A program made the position numbers and the translations under genes. A stretch of 6,430 nucleotides of DNA from Anaerolineales bacterium. Lineage in GTDB: Bacteria > Chloroflexota > Anaerolineae > Anaerolineales > Villigracilaceae. This document shows positions 1-6,430 of this stretch, one piece after another. Position 1 is the stretch's first letter; each line of letters starts with the position of its first letter. Location of the stretch: positions 1-6,430 of the forward strand of contig WGAD01000127.1 in NCBI GenBank assembly GCA_015489255.1, written 5' to 3'. The notes below the pieces were generated by a model that was not told where the DNA came from, did not search any database, and saw only the letters and a program-made list of their open reading frames with translations.

Positions 1-93
1 GACGAAATGATGTGCCGCCTGGCGGGTATGTTGCCGCCGGATTATCGCGGCGTGTACGCTGGCTGCGCGGCAGAGCGCCCGTCTGCCCCCTGA
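1..93 (+). CDS. 3' end of an unidentified upstream gene (partial)
   Basis: Reading frame 1 is open from the window edge to a TGA at 91-93 and gives 30 residues, including the stretch RLAGMLPPDYRGVY. I do not recognise the family. Most of its codons end in G or C, as in the downstream genes. This favours it over frame 3, which is also open here (to a TAG at 159-161) but has poorer third-position bias. Frame 2 stops almost at once. The gene would lie in the same direction as the histidine kinase, 98 bases upstream of its start, so it could be in the same transcript or end before it. The call rests only on an open frame and composition over a short piece, so it is uncertain. Confidence 0.45.
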   Translation, partial: DEMMCRLAGMLPPDYRGVYAGCAAERPSAP

Positions 94-109
94 AGATTGC
101 GGCAGATGG

Positions 110-136
110 TTGCCAAAAAAACGTTTTTGCTATACC
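110..136 (+). promoter_or_regulatory. weak candidate promoter for the histidine kinase operon
   Basis: TTGCCA at 110-115 (one mismatch to TTGACA) is followed after 15 bases by TATACC at 131-136 (four of six matches to TATAAT). The spacing is shorter than the usual 16-18, so this is only a plausible sigma-70-type promoter. The region is the most A/T-rich part of the spacer in front of the kinase gene, and a palindrome lies between the two hexamers. Confidence 0.25.
117..128. repeat. 12-bp perfect palindrome AAAAACGTTTTT
   Basis: The palindrome AAAAACGTTTTT is centred between bases 122 and 123, in the spacer before the kinase gene. It is flanked by GCC on the left and GC on the right, so the symmetry extends imperfectly. 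It could be a protein-binding site between the candidate -35 and -10 elements. As an RNA hairpin it would be only A-U pairs with a tiny loop, so it is a poor terminator. A/T-tract palindromes of this size can occur by chance. Confidence 0.35.
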
Positions 137-191
137 CTTGATAAGAACCGCTTTCGTTTAGCCGAATCCCCTTGCACTTGCGCAGGATTTC

Positions 192-3100
192 ATGACGTTA
201 CGCTTGGCGTTGTTTTCCACCTTCGTGTATTGGCTGCCGCCCGCTTTCTGGTGGGGGTGGTTGTTGCTGGCTGTTATGGCGCTGGTCCTTGTGTTTTGGT
301 TGGGCCGGCAAGGTAACTGCCTGCCTGGGCCAAAAGGGCAGCGACGCCGGGCCTTGTTCCTGCTCTTGCTGACACCCTTCACCGCTTTGTGGCTGGGGGT
401 CGTTTTTTCTACATCCTCGCCGCTTCCCTGGCCGGGCGTTCCCCAGGGGGGAGGCGCAGCCACGGCGGCGCTGTTTTCCGCCATCCCGTGGATGCTGGCC
501 GCCGGCTGGCTGGGGCCGTGCAGCGCCGTGATCTTGGCCTTTCTTTCGGGGGCCTTGCGCTTGTTTTGGGATACCCACAGCCTTTTGCAACCCTTTCAGC
601 TGGCTTTGCTGGCGGGCGTTTTTTCTCTGGCGGTCAACCAGCCCTACCGGGGGCGGTTGTATCGCTGGTTGCGGCACCCATTGGCCGCTGGCCTGGCTTT
701 GCTGCCGCTGTTTTCTGCCCTCTTTGTGATCGGCAGCCTGGTCGTTGTCCCCGATACGTTGGCGATCGGGCTGGATTATGCTTTTTCCAACGTCGGCGTG
801 GCGACCCTGGCTTTTGGCCTGGAGATTTTGCTCGGCGGCCTGGTGGCAGAAATTATCCGCTATGCGCTGCCAGACTGGTGGCCGCGCCCGAAGCGCTTGC
901 AGCCTTCGCCCGCGGAACGCAGCCTGTCGCAGCGTTTCTTGCTCGGCAGCGGGACGATCGTCGCCTTGTTGTTGCTTTCTCTGCTGATCGGCGATTGGGT
1001 GGTGGCTGGGCGCGCCGCCCGCCTCATGTTGCGCGACCGGATGCAAAGTACGGCCCACATCGCTGCCGAAAGTGTGCCTTTTTTCCTGGAAACGGGGCAG
1101 AACCTGGTCTTGCGCATGGCCTCGGCGCCGGGGATGGATACCGCCGAGGGAGAACAGCTGACGCAGATGCTGGCCGGGCAGATGTTGTTGATGCCGTATT
1201 TCGACGAATTGCTGGTGTACGATGAAGCCGGCCAACTGATTGGCGCCTATCCCGACGAGGTGATGACCTCGCCAAACTTGCAGCTGGAGGAGATCAACGG
1301 CATGCCGTTGGCCCTGGCCGGTGTGAGCGCACAGGTGTACACCATCTCCCCCCGACCAGGCGGGCGGGCCGCCCGTGTCTCCTTTATCGTTTCCATTGTG
1401 GACGAGGAGGGCGTGCCCCGCCGGGTGCTGATTGGACGCAGCGCGCTGGATACCAACCCCATCATGCAACCGCTGCTGAACAGCCTGGCAAACGTCTCGG
1501 TGTACGATGGGGTCGGCTACTTGCTGGACGAAGAAGGCCGGGTGCTTTTCGATTCGTCCAGCCAGCAGAGTTTGTACCCTTACCCGGGGGCGCGCCCCGA
1601 GGTGGAATCCTTCTTCTCCGATACAGCCCCGGATGGCACGCGACGGCTGGTGTATTATCAGCCCGCCTCAGGGAGAGATTGGTCTGTTGTCCTGGCGATT
1701 CCGGCGCGGACCTCGCAGCAGCTGGCGCTCAACATTGCTGCGCCGCTGCTGGGGCTGGTGTTGCTGTTGGGGTTGGCCGCCCTCCTCTTGTTGCAAATGG
1801 GCTTGCGCACGGTTACCGTCACCTTGCAGAAACTGTCGCGCGAGGCCAACCTGATTGCGCATGGCAACCTGGAGCACCCGCTTTCTTTGCGCCGCGAAGA
1901 TGAACTTGGGCAGTTGGCACAAGCCTTTGAACAGATGCGCCTGAGCCTGCAACGGCGGATGAATGAATTGAACCGCCTGTTGCAGATCAGCCAGGAAATG
2001 GCCTCCAGCTTGCAGATGGAGCGCATTTTGCAGCCCGTATTGGATGCCATCATGAGCACGGGCGTTGCCAGCGCACGGGTGGTGTTGGCGGAAGATGTCT
2101 TGCCAGATATGGTGTCCGAGGTGCCGCGCGTTTTTGGCGCCGGCAACGCAGCCTATGCGTATCTAGATGATGCGCTGCTGAACCTGGCGCGGGAGAAATT
2201 CTTCCTGGAACTGGATAACCCGCGGCGGGTCCCGATGTTGCCCTTCCCGCCGGATAAACCGGCGCCGGGCTATGTGCTGGCGCTGGCGCTCAACCAGGGG
2301 CAGCAGTATTATGGCGTTTTGTGGATGGCTTGCGATCGCCCGGGGGGATTGAGCGGCGATGAGGTGCGTTTTATCTCCACCTTGGCGGCGGATGTGGCCC
2401 TGGCGGTTGCCAACGCTCGTCTTTTCCTGCAAGCCGAGGTGGGGAGGCAATATCTGGAGGCCATCCTTTCTTCAACGCCCGATCCGGTGCTGGTGACGGA
2501 TTCCAGCCAGCGGCTGCGCCTGGTCAATCCCGCTGCGGCGGAGACGTTTGGCGTTGCCACCGACCAGATGCTGGGGCGCCCGGTGGGCGAGGTCTTCACC
2601 CACCCCGATCTGATCGCCCTCCTCCAGGGCGTGGGCGAGCGTGATGTGGCCGAACTGCGCCTGGACGATGGTCGGGTGTATCTGGCGACGGCTTCCGCCA
2701 TTCGCCTGGACGACCGCCAGGTCGGGCAGGTTTGCATCTTGCGCGATGTCACCTACCTGAAGCAAATGGATGAAATGAAATCGGACTTTGTGTCCACCGT
2801 CAGCCATGATTTGCGCTCTCCTCTGACGCTGATGCGTGGTTACGCCACCATGCTGGAAATGGTCGGCGAGCTGAACGACCAGCAGCGCACCTACTTGAGC
2901 AAGATCGTACTGGGCGTGGAGAATATGTCGCGCCTGGTGAACAACCTGCTAGACCTGGGGCGCATTGAGGCCGGCGTGGGGCTTAACCGGGAAAAAGTTC
3001 TGGTGCAAGACTTGTTGGAAAAAGTGGTCGGTGCTTTGCAGCTTTACGCCCGGCAAAAAGAGATCTCTTTGCAGGTTTCTCTGGCGGAGGACGCTCCGGC

Positions 3101-3452
3101 GATCATCGAGGCAGATCCGGCGTTGCTGCACCAGGCCGTGTACAACCTGGTGGAAAACGCCATCAAATATACGCCACAGGGCGGGCAGGTCAAAGTGCGT
3201 GCAGCCCGTCGTGGGGAACACCTGGTGTTTGCCGTGCAAGATACGGGCATTGGCATCTCGTTGGCGGATCAAAAACGTCTGTTTGAAAAATTCTTCCGTA
3301 GTAGCCAGCGCGAAGCCCGTGCGCAAAAGGGGACGGGCCTGGGACTGGCGATTGTGCGCTCCATCGCTGAACGTCATGGCGGCCAGGTGTGGGTGCAGAG
3401 CGAACTGGGCAAGGGCAGCACGTTTTTCCTTTCCGTGCCTATTCGTGAGTGA
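192..3452 (+). CDS. multi-domain membrane sensor histidine kinase (7-8 TM, Cache-like, HAMP, GAF, PAS, HisKA, HATPase_c)
   Basis: This 1086-residue protein should autophosphorylate on a histidine in response to signals and pass the phosphate to a response regulator, none of which is in the window. In order: a hydrophobic N-terminal module with about six or seven membrane helices (residues 5-222); a helix at 250-270; an extracytoplasmic double-Cache-like region (about 275-510) with repeated motifs such as LVYDEAGQLIGAYP and YLLDEEGRVLFDS; a helix at 513-536; HAMP (about 537-590, DELGQLAQAF); a divergent GAF-like region (about 600-745); PAS (about 752-855); HisKA with phospho-acceptor His872 in SHDLRSPL; and HATPase_c with N box (Asn985, Asn989), G1 (DTGIGI, Asp1017), F box (LFEKFF) and G2 (GTGLGL, 1047-1052). 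All catalytic motifs look intact. ATG 192 is the only start after the in-frame TAG at 159-161, with AGGA at 184-187. Its stop abuts the next gene. Kinase identity is very secure; the N-terminal and GAF assignments are less so. Confidence 0.96.
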   Translation: MTLRLALFSTFVYWLPPAFWWGWLLLAVMALVLVFWLGRQGNCLPGPKGQRRRALFLLLLTPFTALWLGVVFSTSSPLPWPGVPQGGGAATAALFSAIPWMLAAGWLGPCSAVILAFLSGALRLFWDTHSLLQPFQLALLAGVFSLAVNQPYRGRLYRWLRHPLAAGLALLPLFSALFVIGSLVVVPDTLAIGLDYAFSNVGVATLAFGLEILLGGLVAEIIRYALPDWWPRPKRLQPSPAERSLSQRFLLGSGTIVALLLLSLLIGDWVVAGRAARLMLRDRMQSTAHIAAESVPFFLETGQNLVLRMASAPGMDTAEGEQLTQMLAGQMLLMPYFDELLVYDEAGQLIGAYPDEVMTSPNLQLEEINGMPLALAGVSAQVYTISPRPGGRAARVSFIVSIVDEEGVPRRVLIGRSALDTNPIMQPLLNSLANVSVYDGVGYLLDEEGRVLFDSSSQQSLYPYPGARPEVESFFSDTAPDGTRRLVYYQPASGRDWSVVLAIPARTSQQLALNIAAPLLGLVLLLGLAALLLLQMGLRTVTVTLQKLSREANLIAHGNLEHPLSLRREDELGQLAQAFEQMRLSLQRRMNELNRLLQISQEMASSLQMERILQPVLDAIMSTGVASARVVLAEDVLPDMVSEVPRVFGAGNAAYAYLDDALLNLAREKFFLELDNPRRVPMLPFPPDKPAPGYVLALALNQGQQYYGVLWMACDRPGGLSGDEVRFISTLAADVALAVANARLFLQAEVGRQYLEAILSSTPDPVLVTDSSQRLRLVNPAAAETFGVATDQMLGRPVGEVFTHPDLIALLQGVGERDVAELRLDDGRVYLATASAIRLDDRQVGQVCILRDVTYLKQMDEMKSDFVSTVSHDLRSPLTLMRGYATMLEMVGELNDQQRTYLSKIVLGVENMSRLVNNLLDLGRIEAGVGLNREKVLVQDLLEKVVGALQLYARQKEISLQVSLAEDAPAIIEADPALLHQAVYNLVENAIKYTPQGGQVKVRAARRGEHLVFAVQDTGIGISLADQKRLFEKFFRSSQREARAQKGTGLGLAIVRSIAERHGGQVWVQSELGKGSTFFLSVPIRE

Positions 3453-3454
3453 GG

Positions 3455-5029
3455 ATGTCGCGCAAAAATTTGGCCCTGGGGTTGTTGTTTTTCCTGACCT
3501 TGGGGTTGCCTTTACGGGCGCAAGCCGCAGGCTGGCAGATCGACCCACCGCCCGGGCCGGATCGCGTCCGCTGGGTGGAGGAGACGTATTGGGTTTACAC
3601 CTGGTGGCTGGTCGGCTGGGAGGATGATACCGTCGTTTGCGAAATACGTCTCACAGCCCCCGGGCCGCCGGACGGCAACACCATTTATGACGAATGCGGA
3701 CCGGCGGCGTATCAGCGTTGGGTGCAGACTGCCCCTTGTACCGAGGCGGACAAGAGCGCTTGCGCCGGATATTACCTCTTTCTGGCCAGAGAAGAAGCGC
3801 ATACCCGCCTGGTGACCCGGCCTCTGCCGGCGGCCCGCATTTGGCTGAGCCTGGGCCGTTGCCTGCCGCAGGGATTGGGCGTCTGGTGCCCGCAATCTCC
3901 TGCCTTGACCCTGGCCGGCGAAGAGCCGTTGGCCGGTCATGCTGTTGTGGAGATCGCCGGAGAACTGGACGGCGCGCCCTTCTCCTGCCGCGGCGATGTT
4001 TGTACCCTGCCCTTGCCCCCAACCGGTGTTCATCATTTGACGGTTTGGGGGCTTTCTTCTTATGGTGATAGCACCACCGTGCAAGAAATGTACGTCGAGG
4101 TACGTCCCCTGGAGGAGGGCTGGCAGCTGAGTCTGGTGAGCGCCGATCGTCAACCCTGGCCGCAGCCTTTTTGTGCCGAATACTGGCAGGCCTTTCCTCC
4201 GCTGCCGGATGAATTGCCCCCCTGGTTGCAGCCGCTATCGGCGCCAGATGACCTGCACACGGCCTACCCTCTTTCTTTTTTGGCCGGCCGTTTGCTGACG
4301 AACAACCTGGCCGAAGCAGCTTCTTGCCTGCAGAATGGGGTGGGCGATGATGGCTGGGCAACCGATTGCGGCCTGCGGTCGGCGCTGCCGCAGGTGGTGG
4401 CCTGGCAAAATCGCTTTAATGAGACGCTTTTTCAGGTTGGGGAGCAGTATCAGGTGCCACCATTGTTGCTGAAAAACCTCTTTGCCTACGAAAGCCAGCT
4501 GTGGCCTGGCGCTGGCGCCGCCGGACATGCCGGCTTTGGGCAACTGACGCTTGGCGGCGCCGACCTGGCTTTGATGTGGAATCCGCGGTTGTATGAACAG
4601 TTTTGCCCGCAGGTCTATGCAGTGGACCTGTGTCGGCAGGGGTATTGGAGCCTGAACGATGTGCAGCGGCAGTTTTTACAAGAGGCCTTTTATGCGCGCA
4701 TGGATGCGGCCTGCTCGGGGTGTCCGAATGGGGTGAACGTGCCGCAGGCGGAGGAAAGCATCGCCTGGTTTGCCGAAACCTTGCGCGCCAGCTGCGCTCA
4801 GACCGGGGCCATCATCACCAATTTCACGGGGAAGCCGCCGGGCGAGATCCTTTCTTATATCGATTTGTGGAAGCTGACGCTGGCCAATTATCACGCCGGC
4901 GCGGGTTGCCTGGGAGACGCCTTGCAAGCGGCCCAGGGCGAACTTTCTTGGGAAACGCTGGCGGACGCCTTCCCGTCCGGCTGCCGCAGTGCGGTTCCTT
5001 ATGTGGAAGCGGTGATCAGCGGTCCCTGA
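3455..5029 (+). CDS. secreted cysteine-rich protein with lytic transglycosylase (SLT/GH23-like) C-terminal domain
   Basis: This 524-residue protein is probably exported and may cleave peptidoglycan or a related glycan. The N-terminus is a classical signal peptide: MSRKN, a hydrophobic core LALGLLFFLTLGL, then a likely cleavage site after RAQA (about residue 24). Residues about 30-220 are beta-rich and not recognised, perhaps Ig-like near 160-217 (ending YVEVRP). The C-terminal part (about 320-515) has GH23-like marks: the presumed catalytic glutamate in AYESQLWP (Glu346), GFGQLT (360-365) and NYHAG (478-482), in the order of SLT domains. About 110 residues, including ACSGC, separate the last two. 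There are 18 cysteines, suggesting several disulfides outside the membrane. ATG 3455 lies two bases past the kinase stop; GTG 3449 (GTGAGGATG) would overlap that stop and add two residues. Either start implies translational coupling to the kinase. Secretion is well supported; enzymatic activity is inferred from few motifs. Confidence 0.85.
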   Translation: MSRKNLALGLLFFLTLGLPLRAQAAGWQIDPPPGPDRVRWVEETYWVYTWWLVGWEDDTVVCEIRLTAPGPPDGNTIYDECGPAAYQRWVQTAPCTEADKSACAGYYLFLAREEAHTRLVTRPLPAARIWLSLGRCLPQGLGVWCPQSPALTLAGEEPLAGHAVVEIAGELDGAPFSCRGDVCTLPLPPTGVHHLTVWGLSSYGDSTTVQEMYVEVRPLEEGWQLSLVSADRQPWPQPFCAEYWQAFPPLPDELPPWLQPLSAPDDLHTAYPLSFLAGRLLTNNLAEAASCLQNGVGDDGWATDCGLRSALPQVVAWQNRFNETLFQVGEQYQVPPLLLKNLFAYESQLWPGAGAAGHAGFGQLTLGGADLALMWNPRLYEQFCPQVYAVDLCRQGYWSLNDVQRQFLQEAFYARMDAACSGCPNGVNVPQAEESIAWFAETLRASCAQTGAIITNFTGKPPGEILSYIDLWKLTLANYHAGAGCLGDALQAAQGELSWETLADAFPSGCRSAVPYVEAVISGP

Positions 5030-5065
5030 GAACAAAAGCAGGGGGGAAAAAGTGACAAATGCCGC

Positions 5066-5093
5066 TTGAAAAATCTGGCGGGCATGTTATAAA
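5066..5093 (+). promoter_or_regulatory. sigma-70-type promoter with extended -10 for the oxidoreductase gene
   Basis: TTGAAA at 5066-5071 (five of six to consensus) is separated by 16 bases from TATAAA at 5088-5093 (five of six). TG at 5085-5086, one base before the -10 hexamer, makes an extended -10. Transcription would start near base 5100, giving a leader of about 40 bases that ends in a strong Shine-Dalgarno. It sits just where a new transcription unit would be expected. It is a sequence match only. Confidence 0.55.
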
Positions 5094-5103
5094 TTGAACC
5101 ATC

Positions 5104-5124
5104 TGCAGCTGTATGCCTGCTGCA
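5104..5124 (+). repeat. inverted repeat TGCAGC / GCTGCA in the leader
   Basis: TGCAGC at 5104-5109 and GCTGCA at 5119-5124 are perfect complements with a 9-base loop. The repeat lies just downstream of the predicted transcription start and ends four bases before the Shine-Dalgarno. It could be a repressor operator at the start site or a small hairpin in the mRNA leader affecting ribosome access. A 6-bp stem of this kind is also compatible with chance. Confidence 0.35.
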
Positions 5125-5128
5125 ACCC

Positions 5129-5137
5129 AAGGAGGAG
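5129..5137 (+). promoter_or_regulatory. strong ribosome binding site AAGGAGGAG
   Basis: AAGGAGG at 5129-5135 is close to the full anti-Shine-Dalgarno complement, and the AGGAG core lies four to six bases before ATG 5140. It fixes that ATG as the start and contrasts with the weak or absent ribosome binding sites of the two upstream genes, suggesting efficient translation of the oxidoreductase. Confidence 0.75.
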
Positions 5138-5139
5138 AC

Positions 5140-6430
5140 ATGCTGACTTTGCCTGAGAAAATCATCTTCGTTTTGGCCGCTGCTCTGACCGGCTGGCTGA
5201 CCTGGCGCGCTGTGCAGCAGATCATCGCCATCATCACCCAGGGGCAAGGACGCCCAGACTGGGGCCTGGCGCGCAAACGCTTGTGGCGCGTTTTGGGCGA
5301 GATCTTGACCTGGCGGCCGCTTGCCAAATCTCGCCGGGTGACGAGCCTCTTTCACGCTTTCGTCGGTTGGGGGTTTACCTTCTACCTGCTGGTCAACGTG
5401 GGGGACGTGTTGCAGGGCTTCATCCCGGGGTTTCACTTCCTGGGCACCGGGGCGATCGGCAATTTGTATCGCCTGCTGGCAGACGTCTTCAGCGTCGCCG
5501 TTCTCGTGGGGATGATCTATTTCCTGGTTCGGCGGTTCATCTTCAAGCCGGAAAACCTGCAAATTCGTGAAAACGTGCTGGTTTACGACGATGCCCGCCA
5601 AGGGATGAAGACCGATTCGCTCATCGTGGGCGTGTTCATTCTGCTGCATGTGGGTTTCCGCTTCCTGGGCGAATCGTTCAAAATCGCCGCCGAGGGGAAG
5701 GATGCCTGGCAGCCCTTCGCCAGCCTGGTGGCTTCGGCCTGGGGAAATTGGTCGCCACAGGCGCTGACCGTGGGCGAGCATGTGGCGTTTTGGATGGCGA
5801 TTGGCCTGATCATGGCCTTTGTGCCGTATTTCCCCTATTCCAAACACATCCACCTTTTCTTTGCGCCGTTGAATTTCCTGCTGGTTCCGGAGCGCCGCTC
5901 CATTGGCGAGCTGGACGCCCTGGATTTTGAAGACGAATCCATCGAGCAGTTTGGGGCGACGACCTTCAAAGACCTTTCCTGGAAGCAGCTGATGGATCCT
6001 TATGCCTGTATCATGTGCTTGCGCTGCCAGGAGGTTTGTCCGGCGTATAACACGGGCAAGGAGCTGTCGCCGGCTGCGTTGGAGATCAACAAACGGTATT
6101 TCATCAAGCACAACATGGCCGATTTCGCCAGCGGACAGGCCAGTGAGACGGAACTGGTGGGCACGGTGATTTCCGAATCGGCGGTGTGGGCGTGCACCTC
6201 TTGCGGCGCCTGTGTAGATATCTGCCCGGTGGGCAATGAACCCATGCGCGACATCCTGGATATTCGCCGCGCCCTGGTGTTGATGGAAAACAACTTCCCC
6301 AAAGAATGGGAAGCCGCCTTCCGTGGCATGGAACGCAACCTGAACCCCTGGGGCGTGCCGCCGACTGAACGCATGAAGTGGACGGAGGGGCTGGACGTGC
6401 CCGTGCCGACGATCGAAGACAACCCGGAAC
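5140..6430 (+). CDS. membrane-anchored 4Fe-4S oxidoreductase, heterodisulfide reductase / EMO (FadF)-like, partial (3' end missing)
   Basis: The first 430 codons, open to the window edge, encode a NarI/DsrM-like membrane part followed by a ferredoxin-type domain. Predicted helices lie near residues 8-32, 70-93, 110-131, 158-176 and 212-231. His72, His170 and His236/His238, in or near these helices, are candidate heme b ligands. Two 4Fe-4S motifs follow: C290-C293-C296-C300-P (CIMCLRCQEVCP) and C352-C355-C358-C362-P (CTSCGACVDICP). The downstream NPWGVPP and LDVP segments (402-421) are typical of the linker before CCG (DUF224) domains, which should lie beyond the window; relatives are about 650-750 residues. 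Family knowledge: such proteins pass electrons between soluble partners (for example electron-transfer flavoprotein in beta-oxidation, EMO/FadF) and menaquinone at the cytoplasmic membrane. The exact partner here is inferred, and an HdrD-, GlpC- or DsrK-like role is possible. ATG 5140 follows a strong Shine-Dalgarno and its own promoter. Confidence 0.9.
   Translation, partial: MLTLPEKIIFVLAAALTGWLTWRAVQQIIAIITQGQGRPDWGLARKRLWRVLGEILTWRPLAKSRRVTSLFHAFVGWGFTFYLLVNVGDVLQGFIPGFHFLGTGAIGNLYRLLADVFSVAVLVGMIYFLVRRFIFKPENLQIRENVLVYDDARQGMKTDSLIVGVFILLHVGFRFLGESFKIAAEGKDAWQPFASLVASAWGNWSPQALTVGEHVAFWMAIGLIMAFVPYFPYSKHIHLFFAPLNFLLVPERRSIGELDALDFEDESIEQFGATTFKDLSWKQLMDPYACIMCLRCQEVCPAYNTGKELSPAALEINKRYFIKHNMADFASGQASETELVGTVISESAVWACTSCGACVDICPVGNEPMRDILDIRRALVLMENNFPKEWEAAFRGMERNLNPWGVPPTERMKWTEGLDVPVPTIEDNPE

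Larger units (their letters stand above)
5030..5139 (+). other. intergenic spacer separating the two transcription units
   Basis: These 110 bases are much richer in A/T than the flanking genes and contain the promoter, inverted repeat and ribosome binding site listed separately. I looked for a terminator for the kinase/transglycosylase operon. Only a 4-5 bp pairing across the stop codon (CCCT with AGGG) is visible, with no following T run, so no intrinsic terminator can be supported and read-through into the oxidoreductase gene is possible. Confidence 0.6.

Noticed and set aside
3..161. upstream extension of the kinase in its own frame
   Set aside because: Although frame 3 is open from base 3, a TAG at 159-161 interrupts it before ATG 192, and no ATG, GTG or TTG lies between the stop and 192.
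110..316. 68-codon + strand frame overlapping the kinase start
   Set aside because: It has no ribosome binding site at a useful distance and overlaps the kinase in another frame, with a translation of no recognisable character.
389..1225. 278-codon + strand frame inside the kinase gene
   Set aside because: It is an alternative frame of the same DNA, rich in Gly, Arg and Ala and without domain features. The kinase frame here encodes coherent membrane helices.
198..1469. 423-codon open frame on the minus strand opposite the kinase N-terminal half
   Set aside because: It lies wholly antisense to a kinase with clear domain structure. Its translation is rich in Gln, His, Arg and Pro with no recognisable domain, as expected for a shadow frame in GC-rich DNA.
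5023..5046. possible intrinsic terminator after the transglycosylase gene
   Set aside because: Only four or five pairs (CCCT/AGGG plus a wobble) with a 12-base loop are possible and no T run follows; the downstream bases are A-rich on the + strand.
4999..6111. 370-codon open frame on the minus strand opposite the oxidoreductase
   Set aside because: It overlaps a gene with unmistakable 4Fe-4S motifs, a promoter and a strong ribosome binding site. The antisense product is low-complexity, His/Gln-rich and without a recognisable family.

Overview
The window carries a one-directional (+ strand) cluster of GC-rich bacterial genes: the tail of an unidentified gene, a very large membrane sensor histidine kinase, a secreted cysteine-rich protein with a lytic-transglycosylase-like C-terminal domain, and the first 430 codons of a membrane-anchored iron-sulfur oxidoreductase. 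The architectures (a kinase with a multi-helix membrane module plus Cache, HAMP, GAF and PAS, and a NarI-like/4Fe-4S protein of the heterodisulfide-reductase superfamily) and the codon use would fit an anaerobic or facultative member of the Chloroflexota such as Anaerolineae. That is an impression from gene style; no phylogenetic marker is present.

Layout. Bases 1-93 are probably the 3' end of an upstream gene. Bases 94-191 are a short spacer with a 12-bp A/T-rich palindrome and a weak promoter-like pair. Bases 192-3452 encode a 1086-residue hybrid-sensor (not hybrid-receiver) histidine kinase with all catalytic boxes intact. The kinase stop codon sits directly against the start of the next gene (ATG at 3455, or GTG at 3449 overlapping the stop), so the kinase and the exported 524-residue transglycosylase-like protein form a tightly coupled two-gene operon. 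Bases 5030-5139 are a spacer with a good sigma-70-type promoter (TTGAAA, 16 bp, TGtTATAAA), a small inverted repeat and a strong Shine-Dalgarno. From 5140 to the window end runs the oxidoreductase gene, cut off before its expected C-terminal CCG domains.

How the genes may work together. The kinase and the exported protein are likely co-expressed, suggesting a link between extracytoplasmic sensing and cell-wall or glycan processing. No response regulator is in the window, so the kinase's output is unknown. The oxidoreductase has its own promoter and resembles proteins that move electrons between soluble flavoproteins or Fe-S partners and the menaquinone pool (EMO/FadF-like). It looks like the start of a separate transcription unit with no evident functional connection to the first two genes.

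No RNA gene, insertion sequence, CRISPR array or phage feature was seen. I found no convincing evidence of a wholly new system. The most unusual points are the coupled kinase/transglycosylase pair and the 18-cysteine, divergent transglycosylase itself.
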